Source: DASXTC01 sp036505635 (GTDB taxonomy: Bacteria > Acidobacteriota > Polarisedimenticolia > JACPZX01 > DASXTC01). From it: a stretch of 46,364 nt of DNA. Shown here one piece after another: positions 27,023-36,165 of this stretch. The notes under the pieces were generated by a model. The model did not search any database, was not told the origin of the DNA, and worked only from the letters and a program-made list of their open reading frames with translations. The stretch is from contig DASXTC010000018.1 of the NCBI GenBank assembly GCA_036505635.1, positions 1-46,364 on the forward strand. The letters run 5' to 3'. Position 1 is the first letter of the stretch, and each line of letters begins with the position of its first letter. The position numbers and the translations under genes are program-made.

Positions 27023-28441
27023 TCACCTCCGGTACAGGAGGAACTGCAGGAGGTTGTCCTGGAAGGTGATGTTCTCCGTCAGGTGCCGGTGCGTGTCGCA
27101 AAGGAAGAGCGAATAATCCAGGTGCAAACCGCTCATCGGATCGTTCGCCGCGTCGCCGCTGTGCCGGGCAAGCAGGCTCGACCGCGTCACCGATCCGTCG
27201 CCAGGCTCCACCATGAGACGCTGGATCTCGGCCGTGGCCAAACGCCCCGGCAGATCCTTGAAGCGCGTGATCGTCCGGACGGCGCCGTTCTCCCCTGTGA
27301 CGATCATCGCCCGGGCGGGGGTCGACGTGCAGTCCCCGCCGAACGCGAAGTAATGCACCGGGTCCTCGACACGCCCTCTGCGATCCAGCGCCAGGTTGAG
27401 CCCACCGGCCCGCTCGAGGGCCGCCGCGAGGAAGGCCCGCATTTTCTCGATCCTCCCGTCGTATCTCCGCTGCCCTTCCTCGCGGCCAAACTCGCGAACG
27501 CTTTCCTCGCGGAGCCTGCGAAGGCTCGCGGGCGCGAACGCCGACCACCCGTACCTCTCCCAGTTGGACGGCTCGTACAGATCGATGTCGAGAGGTTGTC
27601 CGGATGGGTCGATGAATGGCCCGATCCTCAGGCGCGGCAGCGTCTGGTAGGCCGCCGGCATCGTGAAGATCGCCTCGGGAGGAAGCGGCCTCGCGATCCG
27701 GATCCCCTCGTTGAGGGACAGCAGCGAGTCGAGCGAGCCTTCGTTGGGAACGCCGATCAGGACCACCGTGTCGACGTCGCGCGCGCCGGAGTAGTCAAGG
27801 ACGGCCCGTCGGTCCCCCAGCACGTCGCGCGTCCCGTACTTGACGTAATAGCGCGCCACAAGCCCGCCCAGGCTGTGCGCGATCAGATCGACCTTCGGGA
27901 GTTCGCCGTGTGGACCCCCCGCGGCGGCGCGGACCCTCGCGATCGCCTCGCCGAGCAGCCGGCCGTTCTCCACCACGTCGCGCCTCCAGTCGTAGTGGAA
28001 GGCGAAGCAGTCCTGCCCGGGCCGCGGGTCGTTGATGTCGCCGAATCGATAGCCGGCCACGCCGGTCAGGGTGGCCACGATCCGCTTGTAGAACGCGCGT
28101 CCCGCCACGCCATCGAACATGTCGTAGGCGAGCAGGTGGTCCCGGTTGGCCGTCATGTCGGTGGAGTCGATCGGCAGGTCGAGCAGATCGGTACGCTCGG
28201 CGCGCAGGGGGTTGAGCGCGAGCTTGAAGCGGCTCGTCAGCAGGTTCGCCAGGCGTCCCCAGACGACCTCCCCCGTGCGCTCGTCCCTCAGCCTGGAGCC
28301 GAAGGCTCCGGGGACGATGATCACGGGGCGGTGAGGGAGGGTCGCGGCGTGCGGGTAGAGCTCGACCAGGTTCGGACGCATCTCGGCGCAGGCCGCGCTC
28401 AGCGCCGCCAGAACCGCGAGGACCAATAAAAGCCTCTTCAC
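27023..28441 (-). CDS. Lecithin:cholesterol acyltransferase-like alpha/beta-hydrolase lipoprotein
   Basis: A protein of about 472 residues with a lipoprotein signal: a hydrophobic stretch ending in the lipobox LSAAC near residue 18. The body is an alpha/beta hydrolase of the LCAT/phospholipid acyltransferase type. It has PVIIVPGAFGSRL with the oxyanion region, FHYDWRRDVVEN, and the nucleophile elbow AHSLGG. Downstream are EGSLDSLLSL, then DGSVTRSSLL with a likely catalytic Asp and a His near the C-terminus. It is probably attached to the periplasmic or outer membrane and acts on lipids or esters; the substrate is unknown. The GTG at 28441 places the signal peptide at the N-terminus; the frame extends to 28483. 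Confidence 0.78.
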   Translation of the reverse strand: MKRLLLVLAVLAALSAACAEMRPNLVELYPHAATLPHRPVIIVPGAFGSRLRDERTGEVVWGRLANLLTSRFKLALNPLRAERTDLLDLPIDSTDMTANRDHLLAYDMFDGVAGRAFYKRIVATLTGVAGYRFGDINDPRPGQDCFAFHYDWRRDVVENGRLLGEAIARVRAAAGGPHGELPKVDLIAHSLGGLVARYYVKYGTRDVLGDRRAVLDYSGARDVDTVVLIGVPNEGSLDSLLSLNEGIRIARPLPPEAIFTMPAAYQTLPRLRIGPFIDPSGQPLDIDLYEPSNWERYGWSAFAPASLRRLREESVREFGREEGQRRYDGRIEKMRAFLAAALERAGGLNLALDRRGRVEDPVHYFAFGGDCTSTPARAMIVTGENGAVRTITRFKDLPGRLATAEIQRLMVEPGDGSVTRSSLLARHSGDAANDPMSGLHLDYSLFLCDTHRHLTENITFQDNLLQFLLYRR

Positions 28442-28585
28442 ATCCACAGGATCGTCCCGGAGGGGCCCTGATCGCAAGGTCACCGGGAAACCACCGCCGA
28501 CCCGAAGAAGCTGGGGGCGAACGCGACGGGCCCCTCCCGGTGGAGGTCACCCTGATGATCCCGGATTGAGCCCCCCGGAGGCGCG

Positions 28586-28615
28586 TTGACACCTCTTCGA
28601 GGGCTCTGTTATATT
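28586..28615 (+). promoter_or_regulatory. Strong predicted promoter for tRNA-Val and the thrS-infC-pheST operon
   Basis: A perfect -35 TTGACA (28586-28591) and near-consensus -10 TATATT (28610-28615) are separated by 18 bp. The transcript would start near 28622, about 58 nt before the tRNA. The leader holds a hairpin ACGGGT/ACCCGT (28645-28650 with 28661-28666). Confidence 0.75.
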
Positions 28616-28679
28616 TCTGGGCCACTTGACATTACGGTCAGGCCACGGGTCCATTTTCCTACCCGTCCCCGAACTCAGT

Positions 28680-28754
<75 letters not shown>

Positions 28755-28781
28755 GTTTGATTTTCAAGAAGCAGGTGAGTG

Positions 28782-30716
28782 ATGTCGGCGACAGTGTCGG
28801 GCGAAGCCATCATCGTCACGCTCCCCGATGGGAAGCAGATGACCTTCCCCAGAGGTGTCACGGTCGGCGAGGTGGTGCGCTCGATCGGACCCGGGCTGGC
28901 CAGGGACGCCGTCTCGGCCCTGGCCAACGACGAGATCGTCGACCTCGGGCAGCGAATCGAATCACCCTGCCGGCTGAAGGTCCTCACGCAGAAGGACCCG
29001 GAGGCCCTCGAGGTCCTGCGCCATTCGACCGCCCACCTCACGGCCCACGCCGTCAAGGAGCTGTTCCCTGAGGTTCAGATCGGGGTCGGCCCCGTCGTGG
29101 ACGAAGGCTACTACTACGACTTCCTGAGAGCCGAACCCTTCACGCCGGAGGACCTCGAGAGGATCGAGGGCAGGATGGCCGAGATCGCCCGGCGCGACGT
29201 CCCGATCGTGCGCGTGGAGATGCCGAAGGAGGAGGCGCTGAGGATCTTCGAGGAGCAGAAGGACGCCTTGAAGGTCGAGCTGGTCCGGGAGAAGGGGGGC
29301 CCCGTGGTCTCCTGCTACCGGCAGGACACCTTCATCGACTTCTGCCGCGGTCCGCACCTTCCCTCCACCGGGCGGATCAAGGCCTTCAAGCTCCTTTCCG
29401 TGGCGGGGGCCTACTGGAAGGGGGATGAGCGCAACGCGCAGCTCCAGCGCATCTACGGCACCTCGTTCTTCACCAAGGACGAGCTCGACGGCCACCTGGC
29501 GCGCATCGAGGAGGCAAAGAAGCGCGACCACCGCCGGCTGGGCCGGGAGCTGGACCTCTTCTCGTTCCACGCGGAGTCGCCCGCCTCGCCCTTCTTCCAC
29601 CCGAAGGGGGCGGCGATCTACAACACGCTCGTGGACTACGTGCGAGGGCTCTATCGCAAGTACGGCTACGACGAGGTGATCACCCCGCAGGTTTTCGACC
29701 TGTCCCTCTTCGAGCAGTCCGGTCACCTCGCAAACTACGGCGACAACATGTACTTCGCGAGAGCGGGCGAGAAGGACTTCGCCGTCAAGCCGATGAACTG
29801 CCCCGGCCACACGGTCATCTACCGCAACGAACGGCGCTCCTACCGCGACCTGCCGATGAGGCTGGCCGACTTCGGCAGGCTCCACCGGTTCGAGCGGTCC
29901 GGGGTTCTCGCGGGCCTGACGCGAGTGCGCTCCTTCTCGCAGGACGACGCCCACATCTTCTGCACGCCGGACCAGCTCGAGGACGAGGTCCGCGGCTGCA
30001 TCCGCATGATCAACGAGTGCTACCGGGACATCGGGTTCGAGGCGCGGGTCTACCTGGCCACGCGACCGGAGAAGTTCCAGGGGACCATCGAGATGTGGGA
30101 CCGCGCCGAGGCGCTGCTCAAGCGCGCGATCGAGCAGGAGGGAGGCCCCTACCAGATCGACCCGGGAGGCGGCGCCTTCTACGCGCCCAAGATCGACTTC
30201 AGGGTGCTCGACGCGCTGGCACGCGAGCACCAGCTCGGAACGATCCAGATGGACTACACGCTGCCCGAACGGTTCGATCTGAAATACGCCGGGCCGGAGG
30301 GAGGCGAGGCGCGTCCCGTGATGATCCACCGGGCGATGCTCGGTTCGCTGGAGCGGTTCATCGGGATCCTGACGGAGCATTACGCCGGGGCGTTTCCCGC
30401 GTGGCTGGCCCCGGTGCAGGCGATCGTGCTGCCGATCACCGACCGCGTGATCCCGTTCGGCCGGCAGGTGCGCGACGGCCTGCACGCGAAGGGGTTCAGG
30501 GCCACGATGGACGCCCGCAACGAGAAGATCGGCCACAAGATCCGTGAAGCGCAGCTCCAGAAGATCCCCTTCATGCTGGTCATCGGCGATCGCGAGGCGC
30601 AGGCCGGCGCCGTCGCGGTCCGCACCCGGTCCGAGGGGGACCGGGGCGCGATGCCCGTCTCCGGATTCGAGGCCATGCTCTCGGACATCGTGACGACGCG
30701 GGCGCTCAAGCCATGA
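28782..30716 (+). CDS. thrS: Threonyl-tRNA synthetase
   Basis: A class II synthetase that charges tRNA-Thr. The 644-residue protein has all expected domains: a TGS domain (about 10-70), the second additional/editing domain with HSTAHLTAHAV (about 85-95), a catalytic core and an anticodon-binding domain (about 540-640). In the core, Cys of MNCPGH and His of HRAMLGS are zinc ligands, and FRSFSQDDAH-like motif 2 reads RVRSFSQDDAHIFC. The ATG at 28782 is preferred to the adjacent GTG because AGGTG lies just upstream. It follows tRNA-Val and heads the translation gene cluster. Confidence 0.96.
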   Translation: MSATVSGEAIIVTLPDGKQMTFPRGVTVGEVVRSIGPGLARDAVSALANDEIVDLGQRIESPCRLKVLTQKDPEALEVLRHSTAHLTAHAVKELFPEVQIGVGPVVDEGYYYDFLRAEPFTPEDLERIEGRMAEIARRDVPIVRVEMPKEEALRIFEEQKDALKVELVREKGGPVVSCYRQDTFIDFCRGPHLPSTGRIKAFKLLSVAGAYWKGDERNAQLQRIYGTSFFTKDELDGHLARIEEAKKRDHRRLGRELDLFSFHAESPASPFFHPKGAAIYNTLVDYVRGLYRKYGYDEVITPQVFDLSLFEQSGHLANYGDNMYFARAGEKDFAVKPMNCPGHTVIYRNERRSYRDLPMRLADFGRLHRFERSGVLAGLTRVRSFSQDDAHIFCTPDQLEDEVRGCIRMINECYRDIGFEARVYLATRPEKFQGTIEMWDRAEALLKRAIEQEGGPYQIDPGGGAFYAPKIDFRVLDALAREHQLGTIQMDYTLPERFDLKYAGPEGGEARPVMIHRAMLGSLERFIGILTEHYAGAFPAWLAPVQAIVLPITDRVIPFGRQVRDGLHAKGFRATMDARNEKIGHKIREAQLQKIPFMLVIGDREAQAGAVAVRTRSEGDRGAMPVSGFEAMLSDIVTTRALKP

Positions 30717-30785
30717 TCGCCCGGGGCAGCCGGGCGGCGCGGCGCCGCAGCGCGCCCGTATAAAGGCACTTCGGAGGTGACGTCT

Positions 30786-31295
30786 ATAGACATCAAGGTC
30801 CGTATCAACGACAAGATCAGGGCGCGGGAGATCCGCGTGATCGATGAAAAAGGGGGCCAGCTCGGCATCATGACGCCCCAGGCGGCGCTGACCCTCGCCG
30901 AGGAGCGGGGGCTCGATCTGGTGGAGGTGGCCCCCCAGTCGGCGCCGCCGGTCTGCCGCATCCTGGATTACGGCAAGTACCTGTATCAGCTCAACAAGAA
31001 ACAGCACGACGCCAGGAAGAAGCAGAAGATCATCCAGGTCAAGGAAGTGAAGTTCCGGCCCAAGACGGAGGAGCACGACTACCAGTTCAAGAAGAAACAC
31101 ATCGAACGCTTCCTGGCCGAGGGGGACAAGGTGAAGGCCTCGGTGATGTTCCGTGGCCGCGAGGTGGCGCACCCGGACTACGGCAGGCACATCCTGGAAC
31201 GGCTCAGACAGGAGCTGATCGAGGCCGCCGTCGTCGAGTCCCACCCGCGGATGGAAGGCCGGCTGATGTACATGCTTCTCGCCCCCAAGAAGTAG
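30786..31295 (+). CDS. infC: Translation initiation factor IF-3, probable ATA start
   Basis: IF-3 prevents premature 50S joining and rejects non-standard initiation codons. The protein, about 169 residues, has the N-terminal IRAREIRVID segment, the linker rich in Lys (KKQHDARKKQKIIQVKEVKFRPK) and the C-terminal domain ending near MYMLLAPKK. A strong GGAGG at 30773-30777 overlaps the only upstream GTG (30777), so that codon cannot be the start. ATA at 30786, eight bases after GGAGG, is the best placed; ATC at 30792 is the alternative. Rare AUU/AUC starts on infC are known from E. coli and Myxococcus and allow IF-3 to repress its own synthesis. Confidence 0.93.
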   Translation: MDIKVRINDKIRAREIRVIDEKGGQLGIMTPQAALTLAEERGLDLVEVAPQSAPPVCRILDYGKYLYQLNKKQHDARKKQKIIQVKEVKFRPKTEEHDYQFKKKHIERFLAEGDKVKASVMFRGREVAHPDYGRHILERLRQELIEAAVVESHPRMEGRLMYMLLAPKK

Positions 31296-31333
31296 CGGCG
31301 TACGCGGCTCAACCGAAGTGATGGAGCGGTCCA

Positions 31334-31531
31334 ATGCCCAAGCTCAAGACGCATCGTGGCGCCGCCAAGCGGTTCCGGAAGACCGCGGGAGGCAAGATCA
31401 AGAGGGCGAAGGCCTTCAAGAGCCACATACTGACCAAGAAGACGACGAAGCGAAAACGGCATCTCGATCAGGAAACGCTCGTGAGCAAGGCCGACCTCAA
31501 GCGCATCGGCCGCATGATTCCGTACCTATGA
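31334..31531 (+). CDS. rpmI: 50S ribosomal protein L35
   Basis: A 65-residue, very basic protein with the L35 signature MPKLKTHRGAAKRF at the N-terminus and LTKKTTKRKRHLD in the middle. It is a component of the large ribosomal subunit. GGAG lies about seven bases before the ATG. It is the middle gene of the universal infC-rpmI-rplT unit. Confidence 0.97.
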   Translation: MPKLKTHRGAAKRFRKTAGGKIKRAKAFKSHILTKKTTKRKRHLDQETLVSKADLKRIGRMIPYL

Positions 31532-31565
31532 TCGGCTGCCGGGACGGCGGCGACAGGAGAAGAGA

Positions 31566-31940
31566 GTGCCCAGGGTAAAGAGAGGGACCAAGCGAAAGGA
31601 TCGCCGCCGGAAGATACTCGGGCTGGCGAGCGGCTTCTACGGCGGCAAGAGCCGCATGCACCGGGTCGCGAAGCTGGCCGTCGAGAAGTCGCTCGGCTAC
31701 GCTTACCGCGATCGTCGAGCCCGCAAGCGGGACTTCCGCAGGCTCTGGATCACCCGGATCAACGCCGCCGCGCGCCTCAACGGGCTTTCCTACAGCCAGT
31801 TCATCGACGGCCTGAAGAAGGCCGGCATCGATCTGGATCGGAAGGTGCTGTCGGACCTCGCCATCGTGGACCCGGCCGGCTTCAGCGAGGTGGCGGGAAA
31901 GGCTCGCGCCGCCCTCGGCATCGCCTCGCCCGCAGCCTGA
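31566..31940 (+). CDS. rplT: 50S ribosomal protein L20
   Basis: A 124-residue protein with PRVKRGTKRKDRRRKIL, LGLASGFYGGKSR and YAYRDRRARKRDFRRLWITRINAA, all diagnostic of L20, which binds 23S rRNA early in assembly. It starts at GTG 31566, preceded by AGGAGA. In other bacteria L20 represses this operon by binding the leader. The gap before rpmI is only 38 nt, and I see no convincing L20-binding mimic there. Confidence 0.97.
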   Translation: MPRVKRGTKRKDRRRKILGLASGFYGGKSRMHRVAKLAVEKSLGYAYRDRRARKRDFRRLWITRINAAARLNGLSYSQFIDGLKKAGIDLDRKVLSDLAIVDPAGFSEVAGKARAALGIASPAA

Positions 31941-31947
31941 GCCGGCC

Positions 31948-32978
<1,031 letters not shown>

Positions 32979-32982
<4 letters not shown>

Positions 32983-35111
32983 AGTTCAGCCTGGCATGGA
33001 TCAGGGAGTTCGTGGAGGTGTCCGTCTCGCCCGTCGATCTGGCGCGCCGCCTCACTTCTGCCGGGCTCCCGGTGGAGACGATCAGCGGCGGGCCCGAGGG
33101 CGACACGATCATCGACATCGAGGTCTTCTCCAACCGGCCCGACTGCATGAACGTCTACGGAGTGGCGCGGGAGATCGCCGCGGCGACCGGCCACGCTCTG
33201 TGTCCCTATCCAGCCGGCGTGGCCGAAACCGCCGGAAGCCCCGCCGCCTCCAAACTGGCCACCGTCCGGATCGAGGACGCCGACCTGTGCGGCCGCTACT
33301 CGGCCCGCGTGATGCAGGGCGTGAGAATCGGTCCGAGCCCGGAGTGGCTGGCCCGCCGGCTCGCCTCGGTGGGGCTGCGGTGCGTCAATAACGTCGTGGA
33401 TGTCACCAACTACCTGCTCTGGGAGTTCGGCCACCCGCTGCACGCCTTCGACCTCGACACGCTGGCCGGCCGCCAGATCCGCGTGCGGCGAGCGCGGCGC
33501 GCGGAGTCGATCACCACTCTGGACGGCGTGGCCCGGACCCTGACACCCGATACGCTGGTCATCGCCGACGCGGAGCGCCCCGTGGCGATCGCCGGAGTAA
33601 TGGGGGGCACCGCCACGATGGTCTCCGAGCGCACCACCGGCCTGCTCATCGAGAGCGCCTGGTTCGATCCCGTCTCCGTCCGTCGCACCGCGAAGCGGCT
33701 CCCACTCTCCACCGACGCCTCCTACCGCTTCGAGCGGGGCGCGGACATCGAAGCGACGGTCGTGGCGCTGAACCGGGCGGCGGAGCTGATCCAGCAGGTA
33801 GCCGGGGGAAGCATCTGCCCCGGGGTCCTCGAGGCGCGCCCTGCGCCGCCGGCCTCCAGACGACTGCACCTGCGGGCGGCCCGCGTCTCGAGGCTGGTTG
33901 GCCTCCCCGTAGATCCTGGCGAGATCGAGCGGGCGCTCGTCGCGCTCCAGTTCGCGGTGGCTCGCAGGGAGGAGGGCCTGGAGGTCGAGGTGCCCTCCCA
34001 CCGGCAGGACATCGAGCATGAGGTCGACCTCATCGAGGAGGTGGCGCGCCACATCGGCTACGAGAACGTGCCCGAGCGCCTGCCGCAGATCGCCGGGACG
34101 GGCGGGATCAACCGGGCTGGTCATCGCCGGGAGCCGGCGATCCGCCGGGCGCTCTCGGCGGCCGGCTACAGCGAGGCGATGACCTCGTCCTTCTCGTCGC
34201 CGGGAGACGACTGGGGGCTGCGCCAGCGCCTCGACCCCCACGAGCCGGCTATCGTGCCGATCTCGCTGGCCAACCCGATAGCCGCCGGCCAGGAGATACT
34301 GAGGACCACTCTGCTTGCTGGTCTGCTGGCTTCGGTGGCTCACAACCTCAACCACGGGACCCGGGACGTCCGTCTTTACGAGATCGGCCGGACGTTTCGC
34401 CGCGGTCAGGCTGCCCCTCCTCCCCACGAGGATCGCAAACACCCGCCGGCGGGCCCCGTGGAGGAGATCGTCACGCTCGGCATCGTGACGACCGGCAATG
34501 CCAGGCCGCCGCACTGGCTGGAACCGCGGCGCGAGGCGACCTTCCACGACCTGAAGGGACTCCTCGAATCGATCTTCGCGGAGATCGGCGCTTGCGCGGG
34601 CGTGGAGCCTCTGGGCGGCTCGGAGGCTCTCGACACGTCCCGTGCCGCCCTGCTGCTCGCATCCGGGACTCGGGACGGGGAGACGCGTCGCGTGGGACGC
34701 CTCGGCGCCCTCACACAGGCCTGGCGCGAGAGGCTCGACATCAGGCAGGAGGTCCTTGTCGCGGAAGTGAACCTCACCGAGGTCTTCGCCATGACGCTTC
34801 CGCCCGTGGCCTTCAGACCGCTGCCCCGATTCCCGGCGGTGTCGCGCGATCTGTCCCTCATCGTCGGCAAGGACCAGCCTTACGGCGGGATGGAGCGTTC
34901 GATACGCGATGCGGCCCCCGACCGCATCGCCAGCGTCTCCGTCTTCGATCGCTATCCGGGCGAAAGGCTCCCTGCCGGGACCGTGGGGCTCAGCGTGAAC
35001 ATCGTCTACCAGCACCCGGAGCGGACCCTCTCCACCCAGGAGGTGGCGGAGCTTCAGGAGAAGATCCTGGAAAAGCTCGAGGCCGGCTTTGGCGCGAAGC
35101 TGAGGGATTGA
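32979..35111 (+). CDS. pheT: Phenylalanyl-tRNA synthetase beta subunit lacking the N-terminal tRNA-binding domain
   Basis: The beta subunit carries editing and tRNA-binding functions. The 710-residue product is about 90 residues shorter than typical bacterial PheT. The N-terminus KFSLAWIREFVEVSVSPVDLARRLTSAGLPVE is normal. It then passes within about ten residues to IDIEVFSNRPDC, the segment that follows the EMAP-like OB domain elsewhere, so that domain is absent. The B3/B4 editing, B5 and catalytic-like domains follow, with a C-terminal FDX-ACB domain (about 615-710; RFPAVSRDLSLIV). The TTG start overlaps pheS by 4 nt (TTGA). No frameshift is apparent. Confidence 0.95.
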
Positions 35112-35233
35112 GCGGACGGCGCAGCCGACTCATTGGACTAGCCCTCGCGGGCCGTTTCATCCTAGAATCCTGGCGCACCTGATCGGTGACGCGAGACTGA
35201 TGACAGGAACCAGCACGAGGGGGACACTCCCTG

Positions 35234-35482
35234 ATGGACAAGATGGAAGTGCTCGAGGAGAAGATTCGCAGGGCGACCGACCTGATCCGGTCCCTGCGGG
35301 AGGACCGCAGCGTCCTTGAGGAACAGCTCAGAAGCGCCCGCGACGAGGTGAAGCGTCTCTCGATGAGGAAGGACGATGCGGAGGCGGCGGCGCGTATCGA
35401 CAAACTGCAGCGCGAGCGCTCCCTGCTCGGCGAGCGAATCGAGAGGATGATCAGCATCATCGAGGAAGTCGAAGCGTCCTGA
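35234..35482 (+). CDS. zapB: ZapB-like coiled-coil cell-division protein
   Basis: An 82-residue protein that is one continuous coiled-coil with Leu/Ile heptads (for example VLEEKIRRATDLIRSL and LLGERIERMISIIEEVE). Its position directly before zapA, its size and its charge fit the small ZapB-type protein that links ZapA to the FtsZ ring. Sequence identity of such coiled-coils is low, so the name rests mainly on context. A TAGAAT box at 35163-35168 hints at a separate promoter after pheT. Confidence 0.75.
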   Translation: MDKMEVLEEKIRRATDLIRSLREDRSVLEEQLRSARDEVKRLSMRKDDAEAAARIDKLQRERSLLGERIERMISIIEEVEAS

Positions 35483-35522
35483 CGCGACGGGTCAGCCGGA
35501 CCCAACCGGCGAGGCGGTGGCT

Positions 35523-35816
35523 ATGTCGAATGAAGACAATCTGATCCAGGTGGAAATCTACGGACAGTCCTACAACCTGAGGGGGGGCGGGGACCCCGCC
35601 TACATCCAGGATCTGGCCGCCTACGTGGACATGAAGATGGGCGAGATCTCGGCGGGATCCTCGACGGTCGATTCGCTTAAGGTCGCCATCCTGGCCGCCC
35701 TCAACATCGCCGACGAGTACCACCAGGTCCGTCGCGACGTCGAGAAGCAGCGGATGGAGGTCGCGATCCGGACGGCCGAATGGGAGCGCATGCTCGACGG
35801 CGCCCTCGGGAGGTAG
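35523..35816 (+). CDS. zapA: Cell division protein ZapA
   Basis: A 97-residue protein that cross-links FtsZ filaments. The N-terminal beta part reads IQVEIYGQSYNLRGGGDPAYIQDLAAYVDMKM, the classical ZapA pattern, followed by a helical coiled-coil (about 50-95). The ATG at 35523 is chosen over the GTG at 35517 because GAGG lies eight bases upstream. It lies 40 nt after the zapB-like gene and immediately before a promoter and the 6S RNA, the same neighbourhood as in many bacteria. Confidence 0.93.
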   Translation: MSNEDNLIQVEIYGQSYNLRGGGDPAYIQDLAAYVDMKMGEISAGSSTVDSLKVAILAALNIADEYHQVRRDVEKQRMEVAIRTAEWERMLDGALGR

Positions 35817-35825
35817 CCCTCTCTC

Positions 35826-35855
35826 TTGACACCCTCTTCCGGACCGTCCTAAGAT
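35826..35855 (+). promoter_or_regulatory. Promoter of the 6S RNA
   Basis: A perfect -35 TTGACA (35826-35831), an 18-bp spacer and -10 TAAGAT (35850-35855) lie ten bases after the zapA stop. The transcript would start near 35862, where the folded RNA begins. Confidence 0.75.
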
Positions 35856-35861
35856 GAAGGT

Positions 35862-36080
35862 TGACTCGTGTTCCCCTGCGGGGTGCGTGATGGGATCGGG
35901 CGCCTCGAGCCAACAGTCATTCGCAGGGGGTTCCTCTCGTCCCGCCGTGTGCATGCCCCTCGTCGCCCGGGCTTCGGCCCGGGCCGACTCCGGGGAAGCC
36001 TGACGCGGGACCGGAACGCCCACCTGGACAACCAGGTTCGAGCGACTCACCCACACGGCCCGCGCGGGGGCACGGACCTC
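35862..36080 (+). ncRNA. ssrS: 6S RNA (RNA polymerase-binding regulatory RNA)
   Basis: A stretch of about 220 nt without a gene, between zapA and rny, folds as one long interrupted hairpin. The closing stem is CGTG 35867-35870 with CACG 36071-36074 and CCCC 35873-35876 with GGGG 36066-36069, then CTCGAGCC 35904-35911 with GGTTCGAG 36035-36042. A central open bubble follows (about 35912-35929 opposite 36018-36034). The upper arm pairs GTTCC with GGAAC and GTCCCGC 35939-35945 with GCGGGAC 36005-36011. The tip is GCCCGGGC, a TTCG loop, and GCCCGGGC (35965-35984). A large central bubble within a long stem is the 6S hallmark: it mimics an open promoter and sequesters housekeeping RNA polymerase. 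The zapA neighbourhood and the promoter agree. The 3' end is approximate. Confidence 0.82.
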
Positions 36081-36130
36081 CCCTGACGGTTTCCCCTGCC
36101 GGCACACGTCGCCCCGATCGCGTCCTCACC

Positions 36131-36159
36131 CGGACAGGCTCCCGGACATATGGCACAAT
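36131..36159 (+). promoter_or_regulatory. Predicted promoter of rny, leaderless type
   Basis: -35 CGGACA (36131-36136), 17 bp, -10 CACAAT (36154-36159). The rny ATG begins six bases after the -10 box and has no Shine-Dalgarno. The same -10 hexamer and spacer occur before nagZ. Confidence 0.4.
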
Positions 36160-36165
36160 AGCCCG

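Noticed and set aside
35862..36165. A small protein gene in the gap between zapA and rny
   Set aside because: Open frames exist on both strands but have no Shine-Dalgarno and no family features, and the stretch folds as a structured RNA with its own promoter.
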